Below, in pieces: positions 10,326 to 20,231 of a stretch of 64,000 bases of DNA (positions within the stretch are counted from its first letter, which is position 1; every line of letters begins with the position of its first letter). Below the pieces are notes generated by a model. The model searched no databases. It was not told the DNA's origin and saw only the letters and a list, made by a program, of their open reading frames with translations. The DNA is from an uncultured bacterium (GTDB taxonomy: Bacteria > Planctomycetota > UBA1135 > GCA-002686595): contig CALLKX010000052.1 of assembly GCA_938083085.1 (NCBI GenBank), positions 62,001 through 126,000 of the forward strand, given 5' to 3'. A program made the position numbers and the translations under genes.

Positions 10326-11071
10326 CGGTCGAGCTGACCGCGCATGCGGCGCTGGACCGCCCGCACGACGGACCTCCCGACGCGCTCCATCTCCGCCCCG
10401 TCGAACTGGTCGGTGGCGTGATCCAGGACGAACGTCGCCCGATACTCCTCCTGGGCCTTGTCGAACTGGACGACGCGTTCCACCTCCCCGGGGACGTCGT
10501 CCACGCGGTCACTGTGCGCGAGGACGAGGAGCTCCACGGCGTTCCTGTAGTGCATCGCCTCATCGTTCTTCAGCTCGCGCAGGAGCCGGCCGAAGGAGGC
10601 CGGACCCAGAGAGCGGTAGAAGGGAATGTCGTCGCGGTAGGCGGCAGTGCTCATGGCCTCGTCGTAGGCGAGCAGGATGAGCACCTCGAACTCCCCCGCG
10701 AGGAGGGGCTCGACGGAGCTGAAGTCCCCGGCCCTCGCCCGGAGCCGGCTCAGGACGGCGTCCTCCGGCTCTCCGGTCACCAGCGAGTACAGCCGGAGCA
10801 ACCCCTCCGTGTGCCGCTCCTCGTCCGCGGCCCAACCCTTGAGGAAGGCGTAGAACTCCGGAGAGAACTCCCTGTCCGCCCCGAGGATGTGTGCCTCGAG
10901 CAGGCGAGCATCCCACTCTGCTGCCAGGTCAATCCAGAGCCGAGGCTCCGCGGCGCGCAGGTCCTGCTTGGAGCAGGTGACGTCCGCAGCGGTGATCCCC
11001 TCGAAGAGCTCTACCAAGGACCACTCGCGCTGTCGGGGGACGTAGGTCGTGGTCATGCTCTTCGCTCTCAC
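10322..11071 (-). CDS. Ferritin-like di-iron protein
   Basis: Two ExxH motifs in helical context: DEERHTEGLLRLY and NDEAMHYRNAVELL, plus additional Glu helices. Confidence 0.65.
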   Translation of the reverse strand: MRAKSMTTTYVPRQREWSLVELFEGITAADVTCSKQDLRAAEPRLWIDLAAEWDARLLEAHILGADREFSPEFYAFLKGWAADEERHTEGLLRLYSLVTGEPEDAVLSRLRARAGDFSSVEPLLAGEFEVLILLAYDEAMSTAAYRDDIPFYRSLGPASFGRLLRELKNDEAMHYRNAVELLVLAHSDRVDDVPGEVERVVQFDKAQEEYRATFVLDHATDQFDGAEMERVGRSVVRAVQRRMRGQLDR

Positions 11072-11115
11072 TGAGGGTGGTGCACGGCCGAGAGGCCGGA
11101 TGCTCCCCCAACGAC

Positions 11116-11481
11116 TCAGTCGTCCACTTCGACCGAGAACGTGAGCGGGAACCCGTCCATCCTCGCCCTCGCTTGGGCCTTGGCGACCTTCTTGCGAGCC
11201 ACGGACTCCGGCCAGGAACCGACCCAGGCGCTCCCTGCATGATGGACGCAGAGCATGAGCTCGAACGCCCTGGGTGACGGCTGACGGAAGACCGTCATCA
11301 GGACCTCAACCACGAAGTCCATCGTGGTGTGAGGGTCGTCGTGGCAGATCACCTTCCACAGGCGACCAAGGCGCTGCTCGGCCACGGGCTCCGCCACCGT
11401 CTCCACGGTGACCTCAGCCAACCCGGGGGCTCCAGGGGCTCCGACCCGTGGAGTCCTGGTTGATTGCTGCGCACTGCTCAC
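11116..11481 (-). CDS. clpS: ATP-dependent Clp protease adaptor ClpS
   Basis: LWKVICHDDPHTTMDFVVEVLMTVF...AFELMLCVHHAGSAWVGSWPESVARKKVAKA: ClpS core. GTG start inferred at 11481. Confidence 0.88.
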   Translation of the reverse strand: MSSAQQSTRTPRVGAPGAPGLAEVTVETVAEPVAEQRLGRLWKVICHDDPHTTMDFVVEVLMTVFRQPSPRAFELMLCVHHAGSAWVGSWPESVARKKVAKAQARARMDGFPLTFSVEVDD

Positions 11482-11712
11482 CCCAACAAGATGCAATTCA
11501 CGGCCGGAGATGGGAAGGGTCACGCGGGCTCGTCTGGAACGGGACATCTCTCTGATAAGGCGAGGAGGCCCCACCCGGAGACCCCAGGCCGGAGAAGACC
11601 GTTTCACCCTGCCGGGTTATCGTGCAGCCGCGACCTGCGGAGAGGGCCCGCGCCTGCGTCCCGCTCCGCCCATACCGGGACCCCCCTCGACCCCAGCCCG
11701 CCGCCCCCCCAC

Positions 11713-12711
11713 GTGACCGAAACCGAACGACTCGACGCGGAGCTCGAACGCCTCAGGGCGGCCGCGCGTGAGCTGCGAGGCCGCTTGAATCGCCAGTTCT
11801 TCGGCCAGGAAGAGACCGTAGAGTTCCTCATACTCGCCCTGATGGCGGGCGGCCACGTGCTCCTCGAAGGCGCGCCCGGCCTGGGCAAGACGACCCTCGT
11901 GCACGCCCTGTCCGACGCGGTCGATCTCCGGTTCCAGCGGCTGCAGTGCACGCCAGACCTGATGCCGTCCGACGTCCTTGGGACCCGGGTCCTGCGGGTG
12001 GACGACGACACCGGTGCTCGCTCGTTCGACTTCGAGAAGGGTCCCGTGTTCACCAACGTCCTCCTGACGGACGAGGTCAACCGGGCGACGCCGAGGACCC
12101 AGAGCGCGTTGCTGGAGGCCATGCAGGAGCGGCAAGTCACCCTGCATGGGAAGACCTACGCCCTCGACCCGCCCTTCTTCATGGTCGCGACCCAGAACCC
12201 CATCGAGATGGAGGGCACCTACCCGCTTCCCGAGGCGCAGCTGGATCGCTTCCTCTTCAAGCTCGAGCTCCAGCTCCCCGGCCATAGCGACCTGACCACG
12301 ATCCTCTCCGCGACCACGACCAGCTCCACCGCGGCCGCTCCCCCCTCCTTCACCCGGGGAGAGTGGCTCCGCCTGCAGGCCCTCGTCCGTGAGGTGGCCG
12401 CGCCATCCAGCGTGGTGGAGGCGGTCGCCTCGATCATCCTCGCGACTCACCCCGACCATGACAGCGCCCCCGAGGCGATCCGCTCACACGTCCGCTACGG
12501 GTCGAGCCTTCGAGGTGGTCAGGCCATCCTCCTCGCCGCCAAGGCCCGGGCTCTGCTGGCGGACCGCCTGAACATCGGTGAGGAGGACGTGCGCGTCGTC
12601 GCGCCACCCGCTCTGCGGCACCGGTTGATCCTGAGCTACGAGGGTGAAGCGCGCGGCGTCCGTCGCGGTGACCTCGTCGATGCGGCCGTGGCGGCGGTCC
12701 TGGGAACCTGA
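11713..12711 (+). CDS. MoxR-family AAA+ ATPase
   Basis: LLEGAPGLGKTTLVHAL (Walker A), LLTDEVNRATPRTQSALLEAMQERQVT, ATQNPIEMEGTYPLPEAQLDRFLFKL. GTG start inferred. Confidence 0.94.
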   Translation: MTETERLDAELERLRAAARELRGRLNRQFFGQEETVEFLILALMAGGHVLLEGAPGLGKTTLVHALSDAVDLRFQRLQCTPDLMPSDVLGTRVLRVDDDTGARSFDFEKGPVFTNVLLTDEVNRATPRTQSALLEAMQERQVTLHGKTYALDPPFFMVATQNPIEMEGTYPLPEAQLDRFLFKLELQLPGHSDLTTILSATTTSSTAAAPPSFTRGEWLRLQALVREVAAPSSVVEAVASIILATHPDHDSAPEAIRSHVRYGSSLRGGQAILLAAKARALLADRLNIGEEDVRVVAPPALRHRLILSYEGEARGVRRGDLVDAAVAAVLGT

Positions 12712-12717
12712 CCCCGA

Positions 12718-14064
12718 TCAGGGGTCGGTGACCACCGCCTCGGATCCCACGAGTTCCTCGATCTCGCGCTGGAGGTCAGCGAGTCGGCGGTCGCCTCGCC
12801 GGGACCGATCCGCCTCTGAAGCGCCGTTGGCGACCGAAGCCCAGTGGTTCTTGAGCCGAGTGAGCCAGCGCGCCGCGCCAACCGGCCGGCCGACCCGCAC
12901 GTGGAGGTCCGCGATGTCACGGATGAGGAACTCCGAGAACTCTCCGGCCTCGTAGGCGCGCTTCATGCACCTGATCGCAGCTCCATCACGTCCCTGGCGC
13001 TCCAGGAACCGACCGATGTCGTGCAGGGCTGGACCAAGCTCCTCGCTCCCCTCCAGCGCGCCGACCGCCTCCTCGAGGGAGGCGATGGCCTCGGCGTCCT
13101 TGCCCGACGAGAAGAGCAGCTCCGCGCGGAGGAGGACAGCTTGCTCCATGCAGGGGTACAGGGTGAGCGCCTGCCCGAGCGCCTTGGTCGCCTCGCCGTT
13201 GCCGCGCACCTTCCGCGTGGTCTCCACGAAGTCGAGCACGAGGCGAGCCTCGGGCGTCCCCACCTGCCAGTCACGGGTGACCGCCTGGCTTGTCGCGCTG
13301 TGGCTCCTGCGGAGTCCCTCCTCCAGGCACTGGAGCTGAGCTGCCGGATCCCCGGAGCTGCGATGAATCCTGGCGAGCTGCTGGTAGATCCGCGGCTCGG
13401 CCGGGAAGGCGTCCTTGGCCGCCTCCAGGGTGGTCTGCGCGGCGACCTCGTTGCCCTCGAGCAGCAGATTACGGCTCTTGCGCAGCCAGTCCTCCACCCC
13501 ATGTGACGAGCGGCTGTTGTGGACGACCGAGCAGACCTCGAGGGGTCCTCCATGCCCCTCGCTCAGATCGACGAGCGCGATGTCTCGGTTCCCAAGGTCG
13601 ATCGCGAGGCACGGCCCGGTGTCCACGAAGCCGAGGGTGATGGCCCCGTCCAAGGCACGCGGGCTCGACTCGGGAAGCAGCGCGGCCAGGGATCGGCTGC
13701 GGACCTCGACGCCGCCGAGATCGAGCTGGACGACGCGCGGCGAGCCGAGGGAGCGATCCACGCAGACAATGGACTCGTCCGTGGGGACGAAGAGGTGCTG
13801 CGGGATCTCGGTCAGGGGGAGCAGGACCCAGGACGCGAGCGCGCCAGGCTGAACGATGAGAGCGCGAACGGTCAGGGGACGGAGCGCGTTGGCACGGCCC
13901 TCCACCAACGTGACCCGGACGTCCCCCGAGGGGGAGGCCGCGCTCACTGCCGGGAGTATCACCGCGGCGGCGACATCGCCATGTCGCTCGCCATCGGCGG
14001 CGAAGCCAGCGCCCGCGGTCATCGCAGCGACAGCCACCCTCGTGGCGAATCCGGTCCCCTTCAT
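12718..14064 (-). CDS. Hypothetical secreted protein with TPR-like repeats
   Basis: Signal-like N-terminus MKGTGFATRVAVAAMTAGAGFAADG; several helical TPR-like units (KALGQALTLYPCMEQAVLLRAELLFSSGKDAEAIASLEEAV). Confidence 0.65.
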   Translation of the reverse strand: MKGTGFATRVAVAAMTAGAGFAADGERHGDVAAAVILPAVSAASPSGDVRVTLVEGRANALRPLTVRALIVQPGALASWVLLPLTEIPQHLFVPTDESIVCVDRSLGSPRVVQLDLGGVEVRSRSLAALLPESSPRALDGAITLGFVDTGPCLAIDLGNRDIALVDLSEGHGGPLEVCSVVHNSRSSHGVEDWLRKSRNLLLEGNEVAAQTTLEAAKDAFPAEPRIYQQLARIHRSSGDPAAQLQCLEEGLRRSHSATSQAVTRDWQVGTPEARLVLDFVETTRKVRGNGEATKALGQALTLYPCMEQAVLLRAELLFSSGKDAEAIASLEEAVGALEGSEELGPALHDIGRFLERQGRDGAAIRCMKRAYEAGEFSEFLIRDIADLHVRVGRPVGAARWLTRLKNHWASVANGASEADRSRRGDRRLADLQREIEELVGSEAVVTDP

Positions 14065-14212
14065 GTTGATCTGCTTGGCCCCGACTGGAGTGATCGCGCA
14101 GGACGCCCGGAGGGCGCGCGCACGCACAGGAGATCGGCAGGGACGGGTTCCGGCTGGACGTCAAAACCCCATCGGGATCACGGCCCCCCGGGGACTGCCT
14201 CGACCCTGGACG

Positions 14213-15250
14213 TCAGCGGGGCAGACCGAGCTCTCTGAGCCGATCTGTCAGCTCGGCCGAGTACACCCCGGCCGCCGCCCCGGTGAGGTGGAAGGGATTC
14301 TCCATCACCTCCCTCGGGAACACCTGGAGGCCGCCTGGGAGCCTCTGCGCCCGCTCAGAGCCCTCGCAGATCTCATCCATGAACCCGTGGATCTTGGCCA
14401 GGAAGGCACGGTGCTCTTCCCGATCAGCGAGCCCCTCCCAAACCGGGCCATCGACGAATACGAGATCGAAGCCGCGCTCCTCGGCAGCCTGGACCAGCCC
14501 CTTCATGGCCGCGCGATCACGGACCGAGGGGATCGGCCCGTCGCCCATGGCCGCGATCTCACCGAGGACCTTCTCTGCGAAGGGTGCGACGCCCTTGGGG
14601 TAGGCCCGGGGAAGCACCGAGGTCCCACCAGGCCCGATGGGCAGGCGGCTCCCGTCGATGTGCCAAAGCCCCTTCCGGATGCCGCCCTCGAAGCTCCTGT
14701 GCTGGGCATAGAGGGGGAACAGTCGCGCCGCAGCGAACTGGAGCACCTCGGCCGCGGGGAGGCCCACGTAGGGGATCCGCTCCGACCAGCCGCCGAAGGC
14801 GGCCGGGATGCTGGCGAAGGTGAAGCCGTCCGCCTCGAGCGCGAACGTCCGCGATCCCATGACCACCAGCACGACCGCCGGCGGCGCGTCCGCGTCCTTG
14901 AGGGCGTGATCAAGGAACCAGCCGGCGCCGAGGTTGAGGAAGCGACCGTACGTGCAGTAGTTGCGCGCCCCGACGCCCAGCCGCTCCTCCAGCACCGTCG
15001 TCTCCACCGCAAAGTTTCCGCTGCTGTCACCGATGACGACGACGCCGCCCGCCGGCGCCCCGGCGCTGGCGAGCGCCCACTTCGTGGCGACCGTGCGACC
15101 ATCGAAGGTGCGCTCGCTCACCGGAGACAGGCGAATCGCGACGGCGTTGACGCCGAGCACGAGGAGAACGACAAGGGCAAACATCAGGCCGAAGGCCCGG
15201 GCTCCTGTGGCGTGCTCTTGTTCGCCTGCGATTCGATTGATCCCGGCCAT
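14213..15250 (-). CDS. SGNH/AlgJ-like protein associated with MBOAT O-acyltransferase
   Basis: N-terminal TM, VVVIGDSSGNFAVET (GDS block); TGATG overlap with the MBOAT gene. Confidence 0.65.
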   Translation of the reverse strand: MAGINRIAGEQEHATGARAFGLMFALVVLLVLGVNAVAIRLSPVSERTFDGRTVATKWALASAGAPAGGVVVIGDSSGNFAVETTVLEERLGVGARNYCTYGRFLNLGAGWFLDHALKDADAPPAVVLVVMGSRTFALEADGFTFASIPAAFGGWSERIPYVGLPAAEVLQFAAARLFPLYAQHRSFEGGIRKGLWHIDGSRLPIGPGGTSVLPRAYPKGVAPFAEKVLGEIAAMGDGPIPSVRDRAAMKGLVQAAEERGFDLVFVDGPVWEGLADREEHRAFLAKIHGFMDEICEGSERAQRLPGGLQVFPREVMENPFHLTGAAAGVYSAELTDRLRELGLPR

Positions 15251-16671
15251 CAGAACTGGAAGTAGAAGAACTCGACGGGCTGACGGACCCCGAAGACCAG
15301 CATCCCGAGGATGAGGGCGGCGAAGAGCAGGGCGCGTGGGATGAGCGGGAGCCTGAGCGGTACGAGCAGGTCCCGGGTGCCGTGCTGGAAGAGCTGGACG
15401 ATCACGAGCGGCCAGGTGAAGTACGCGAGGGTCGCGAGGCCAGCCGCGGCGCGATCGGTGAGCAGGAACGACTGGTTGGTGAACAGGTGCCAGAACTGGT
15501 CCACCGAGGTGCAGCGGACGACGGCCATCCCGATCAGCATGAGGGGCCAGAAGAGCACGATCCTCGTCCACTCGCCGGCGAGCGAAAGCGGCCGCCTGGG
15601 GTCGATCCCGCGGGCGTCCGCCCAGATCCGCTCCATCACCAGGAGCACCCCGTGGTAGCTCCCCCAGAGGATGTAGGGCCACGCGGCCCCGTGCCAGAGC
15701 CCCCCGAGGGCCATCACCACGAACATGTTCCGGTAGGTGGCGAAGCGCCCCCCGCGGTTCCCGCCGAGGGGGATGTAGAGGTAGTCACGCAACCACGTGG
15801 AGAGGCTCACGTGCCAGCGCAGCCAGAAGTCACTGGGTCCGGTGGCCAGGTAAGGCAGCCGGAAGTTCAGCAGGAACTCGAAGCCCATCAGCTTGGCGAG
15901 CCCGCGCGCGATGTCGGAGTAGCCCGAGAAGTCGCAGTAGATATGGATCGTGAATCCGAGCACCGCGACGAAAGGCTCGAGGCCGTGCAGGGTCTCCCAC
16001 TGGCCACCGAAGAGCGGGTTGCTGACGAGGGCGGCTTGGTCCGCGATGACCGTCTTCTTGAAGTAGCCCCAGACCAGCAGCCAGAGCCCCGCCTGGACCT
16101 TGCTCGCGGTGACCTCGCGTGGCGCCTCGATCTGCGGGAGCAGCCGCGCCGCCCGCTCGATCGGACCGGCCACCAGCTGTGGAAAGAAGCTGACGAAGAG
16201 CGCGAAGCCCAGGAAGTCCCGCGTCGCCGGCATCCGCCGCCGGTACACGTCGATCGTGTAGCTCAGCGTCTGGAACGTGTAGAAGCTGATCCCGACGGGC
16301 AAGAGCACGCGCAGGGTCGGCAGGTGCACGGAGAAGCCGAGGGCGGCGAGCAGCTCCGCCGTACTGTCGATGAAGAAGTCGAAGTACTTGAAGAAGCCGA
16401 GGATCCCCAGGTTGATGACCACGGAGAGCGTCACCAGCCGCTTGCGGACGCGCTCATCCTCCGTCGCCTCTAGCCGTCCGCCGATCAGGAAGTCGATGAC
16501 CGTGGAGAGGCCGAGCAGCACCAGGAAGCGCGCGTCCCAGTAACCGTAGAAGAGGTAGCTCGCGCCGAGCAGCAGCCCGTTCTGCGCGCGGAAACGCCTC
16601 GGACCCAACCCCAGATACACCGCGTAGACCACGGCGAAGAAGAGCGGGAAGATCCAGGAGTTGAACTGCAT
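15250..16671 (-). CDS. MBOAT family O-acyltransferase (AlgI/DltB-like)
   Basis: FSGYSDIARGLAKLMGFEFLLNFRLPYLATGPSDFWLRWHVSLSTWLRDYLYIPLGGNRGG...LGGLWHGAAWPYILWGSYHG. Confidence 0.95.
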   Translation of the reverse strand: MQFNSWIFPLFFAVVYAVYLGLGPRRFRAQNGLLLGASYLFYGYWDARFLVLLGLSTVIDFLIGGRLEATEDERVRKRLVTLSVVINLGILGFFKYFDFFIDSTAELLAALGFSVHLPTLRVLLPVGISFYTFQTLSYTIDVYRRRMPATRDFLGFALFVSFFPQLVAGPIERAARLLPQIEAPREVTASKVQAGLWLLVWGYFKKTVIADQAALVSNPLFGGQWETLHGLEPFVAVLGFTIHIYCDFSGYSDIARGLAKLMGFEFLLNFRLPYLATGPSDFWLRWHVSLSTWLRDYLYIPLGGNRGGRFATYRNMFVVMALGGLWHGAAWPYILWGSYHGVLLVMERIWADARGIDPRRPLSLAGEWTRIVLFWPLMLIGMAVVRCTSVDQFWHLFTNQSFLLTDRAAAGLATLAYFTWPLVIVQLFQHGTRDLLVPLRLPLIPRALLFAALILGMLVFGVRQPVEFFYFQF

Positions 16672-16784
16672 CGGAAGGCGGACTCGACGGGACGGCGAGG
16701 CTCCCTATGGAGAGACGCGAGCCTCCACGGTGGAGAGCCCGCGCCGGGGGAGGATCCTACCGAGGATCCCCATCTCTGTAGGAA

Positions 16785-17231
16785 TCAGCCCTGGAGCTTC
16801 AGGGCCAGCTGGTCCAGATCGACCCCTTCGAGGTCGGACGGCGTGATGCGCCCCATGTGTTCGAAGCGCTTGCGCTCCTCCGACGAGGTCATCTCGGCGA
16901 TCGACCCCACGGGGAGGCGCTTGGGGAAGCGCTTGACCCTGCCGGCGGTCCGGACCACCTCGGCCAGGTTCTCGGGGAGGCCTTCGGGGAGGCTCTCACG
17001 GCGCTGGAGGGCGCGGCGGGCCCGCTTGCAGACCTCGAGCGTGCTGGACAGGTTCGTGCGGATCTTGATCAGGCGATCCATGTCCGGGTCCGGCCCGTCC
17101 AGAGACCGCTTCACCTTGGCGCTCGCGACCTCGAGCACCGCGATCAGGGTGTTGAGCTTGCGCATGAGACGCTCCCGGTACTCGGGGGACTCGAGATCAG
17201 TTTCCTTGAAGGGCTCGTCGGACATCGTCAT
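16785..17231 (-). CDS. Hypothetical small charged protein
   Basis: ORF MTMSDEPFKETDLESPEYRERLMRKLNTLI..., coding-like composition; no recognised family. Confidence 0.6.
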   Translation of the reverse strand: MTMSDEPFKETDLESPEYRERLMRKLNTLIAVLEVASAKVKRSLDGPDPDMDRLIKIRTNLSSTLEVCKRARRALQRRESLPEGLPENLAEVVRTAGRVKRFPKRLPVGSIAEMTSSEERKRFEHMGRITPSDLEGVDLDQLALKLQG

Positions 17232-17426
17232 CGGGGTCGGGAGGGCTCGGTGCGAACGGGACCATTCCCGACGCACACAAATCTACCCCGCCCCTGGGCA
17301 GACGTCGTGAGACCGTCACGCGGGGCCAAGATTCCCTGCCGGGCCCCGCTCATGCCCCGATCCGAGAACCACACAGCAGGCCGGCACGACCCACGCCCAT
17401 GGGGCGCAGGACACGGCGGCGGAGGG

Positions 17427-18458
17427 TCAAAAGGCGGACTGCACGACGCTGGCGAGGGCGTCCACCTTGACGCGGCCCGCGACGACGAAGCGAGTCCCGG
17501 CGAACTCTCCGAAGCCCACCTCCCAGTTCCCCAGGGACACCACCCGCAGATCACCCGGTGCGGTGCTGGCGATGGACGGCGAGACCGCGTGGGCGAAGCT
17601 CAGAGTCTGGAGGCCATCGGAGGCCATGAGGCGCACCCAGGACCCAGACTGCAGGATCGACGAGCTGCTCAGGGACGGGAGGTTCGGGATGGTCAAGAGC
17701 TCACCGCCGATCAGTTCGTACCCGGTGGGGAAGACGTCAGGGACGAAGACCTCGGCGCCGACCTGGGCAGAGAGCGCCGAGTTCAGGTCGAGGGTCTGGG
17801 CGGCGAAGGAGCGCTCCCGCAGGTTGAGGTTGCTCACGTCACCGCCGTAGACGAACGTCTCGAAGACCGACTCCACGATGGGTTGCTGAAACTCGTCGAA
17901 CTCACGCCAGGCCAGCACAAAGCCCGTCGTGGGGTCGATGTCGGCCTCGAAGTGCCCGGGGGAACCGTTGGCGCCGACGAAGCGCACGAACTCGACCCGC
18001 TCGCAGGGGATCCCCGCGACGGGAGGCGGGGTGGGGAGCAGATTGATCGAGTAGTTGGCGCAGGCCTTCTGGAGGCTCCACAACCGGAAGTCGCGCATCT
18101 GCCACTGGAAGCGCGCGGCGTTCTCGTGCACGAGGGGGAACGAGATGGGGTCTGCGTCGGGCAGGAGCGAGACCGCGTCGAGCAGCTCGATGGCGAACCG
18201 TCCGGTGCCGTCGGCGCCCACGTCTTCGAGCACCTCCATCACGCTCTGGCCCTGAACCAGCCGGAACCGACGAGTGCCGCGGAACGCTGTGTTGTCCTTC
18301 GCCCGACCAACCAGGTCCAGGTACGGCGGGAGAGAGCCGCTGGATGATTCGGAGGTCGCCGGGGCCCCCTCTCCACCAGCGCCCTGGGGATCCACGCCGC
18401 ACGCCGCGAGCCCGAGGGTCGCGAGCCCGAGCGCCAGGATGATGCTCGAGCCCCTCAC
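17427..18458 (-). CDS. Lipoprotein, possibly RseB/MucB-like sigma-factor regulatory protein
   Basis: Lipobox LGLAACG; mixed beta protein; located in a sigma / anti-sigma / lipoprotein order with stop-start overlap to the anti-sigma gene. RseB assignment is an inference from position and general layout. Confidence 0.55.
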   Translation of the reverse strand: MRGSSIILALGLATLGLAACGVDPQGAGGEGAPATSESSSGSLPPYLDLVGRAKDNTAFRGTRRFRLVQGQSVMEVLEDVGADGTGRFAIELLDAVSLLPDADPISFPLVHENAARFQWQMRDFRLWSLQKACANYSINLLPTPPPVAGIPCERVEFVRFVGANGSPGHFEADIDPTTGFVLAWREFDEFQQPIVESVFETFVYGGDVSNLNLRERSFAAQTLDLNSALSAQVGAEVFVPDVFPTGYELIGGELLTIPNLPSLSSSSILQSGSWVRLMASDGLQTLSFAHAVSPSIASTAPGDLRVVSLGNWEVGFGEFAGTRFVVAGRVKVDALASVVQSAF

Positions 18459-19219
18459 CGCGCCTCCCCCAGATACTCACCGGTCAACGAGCCAAGGAAG
18501 GCACGGTCCAGCGCCGAGGCGCTCACCGACTCGAGCGACTCGACCCGGATGATTCGAAGACTAGGTCCACCTGAGCCGGAGTCGGAGCCGGAGTCGGACG
18601 GCGTCGCGACCAGTCGCACGGCGACGAGTACGAGAGCCGCGGCGGAAGAGAAGATCGCAAACCGGCGGACACGCCCGCCCAGGAGGGAGGCCACGGCGAG
18701 GCCAGAGTCCTCTTCCAGCACTCGAGCATCCAGCTCCTCGGGAGCCGGCTTGCGATCGAGGCGGCCTGCCATGCTTCGGACCATGCCCTCCGCCGGGGCA
18801 GCCACCCGCTCCTCGACCAGCCGCCCGAGGACCGCGGGGGCCTGGACGCCTTCGAGGTTCTCCTCGACCCTTGCCTCTACCATGGGATCGAGCGCGCCTG
18901 GAGCGGCCTCGGCACCCAGCCCGGCCACGAGACCGACCGCTCGGTCTTGCCGGAAGCCCGCCTCGAGGCTCGCGACCACCCGGCCCTCCAGCTCAGCCGG
19001 AGCCCGCAGGCCATGCAGCGAACGAAGCGCCTTCAGGTGCCCCTTGGCAGACGCCAGGGCACGAAGTTGCTCCTCGCTCGGCGCCTCCCCATCAACGAGG
19101 AGCGCACGGGCCCCACTGCTCGGGGCCTCCTCGCCGGCTGTGGCGAAGACTTCACCGAGCCACGCCTCAGGCAGCGTGGGATCGAGGCGATCGTCTTGAG
19201 GATCGGATGCGGAGGACAT
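18455..19219 (-). CDS. Probable anti-sigma factor with single TM helix
   Basis: Directly downstream of the ECF sigma gene; cytoplasmic N-terminal helical region, TM FAIFSSAAALVLVAVRLVA, short C-terminal extracytoplasmic part. Confidence 0.65.
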   Translation of the reverse strand: MSSASDPQDDRLDPTLPEAWLGEVFATAGEEAPSSGARALLVDGEAPSEEQLRALASAKGHLKALRSLHGLRAPAELEGRVVASLEAGFRQDRAVGLVAGLGAEAAPGALDPMVEARVEENLEGVQAPAVLGRLVEERVAAPAEGMVRSMAGRLDRKPAPEELDARVLEEDSGLAVASLLGGRVRRFAIFSSAAALVLVAVRLVATPSDSGSDSGSGGPSLRIIRVESLESVSASALDRAFLGSLTGEYLGEAR

Positions 19220-19265
19220 GGAGGTGGATGCTGGGCAGGAACAGGATCGGCAGGTCTGGCAGTCG

Positions 19266-19898
19266 TCAGCGACCTTCTTCGTGAATGAAGTGGCGGTCGA
19301 CGATGGGAGTGAGCTCCCGGTCCAGGGCAGCGTGGGCGCGAGAGAGTCGGGACTTGACGGTCCCCAGTGAGATCGTGAGCGTCTCGGCGATCTCGTCGTA
19401 GCTCAGGCTCTCGAGGTACCTGAGGACGATGATCGTGCGCATCTTCGGGGAGAGCCTGTCGATGGACCGCTGGATGTCTTGCTCGAGCTCATGGCGGGAT
19501 GCGAAGTCGGTCGGAGCCTCGGTCCGCTCGTCCTCCACGTCGAACGAGCCGCCCTCGCGGTCCAGCGGAGCCTGCAGCGCCTCGAGCGAGGTCACGGACC
19601 TGGCGGCAGCGCGGCGCTTGATATCGATGCTGGCGTTCACCGCGATCCGGTAGACCCAGCTCGAGAAGCGGGACTCGAAGCGGAAGGCACTGATCTTCCG
19701 ATGAACGATGCCGAAGGTCTCCTGTGAGGCGTCCAGAGCGTCGGTCGCGTTACCAGTGACCCGGTAACAGACGTTGTAGACCCGGTCCTTGTAGAGCTCG
19801 TAGACCTGCCGGAAGGCGCCTCCAAATCCCTCTCCCAACGAGCGCTGGCACTCGAGGATCAGATCGCGGTCGGGGTCGGTCTTGAGGGGTCCAGGCAT
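19266..19898 (-). CDS. RNA polymerase ECF sigma factor
   Basis: Region 2 (VCYRVTGNATDALDASQETFGIVHRKISAFRFESRFSSWVYRIAVNASIDIKRR) and region 4 (LSPKMRTIIVLRYLESLSYDEIAETLTISLGTVKSRLSRAHAAL). Confidence 0.94.
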   Translation of the reverse strand: MPGPLKTDPDRDLILECQRSLGEGFGGAFRQVYELYKDRVYNVCYRVTGNATDALDASQETFGIVHRKISAFRFESRFSSWVYRIAVNASIDIKRRAAARSVTSLEALQAPLDREGGSFDVEDERTEAPTDFASRHELEQDIQRSIDRLSPKMRTIIVLRYLESLSYDEIAETLTISLGTVKSRLSRAHAALDRELTPIVDRHFIHEEGR

Positions 19899-20231
19899 GG
19901 GGGAACGTTGATTAGACGATGATGAGAGGGATCCGGTTCCCGATGGATGGACTCCTTCCTGCTCGATTTCGGCATTGGGACCCTCTCCGACACCAATCGA
20001 CGGGAGGGGGACACTACGACGCCCCTCGGACGCCGGCAGGCGGTCCCAATACAGGTCGCAGTCCGGTGCTGGCCGGATGAAGATGCCGCCGGACCAAGGA
20101 ACCTTCCCGTCATCGAAGGGAGCGTCCAGGGAAGCAGCCCAGGACCTGTGCCCCCGGGCCGGACGGCGAGGGACCCGGCACACGTGGTTGGGGAAGGTCG
20201 AACCTTCCCGGGGAGGCGGCGCGGGGGACGA

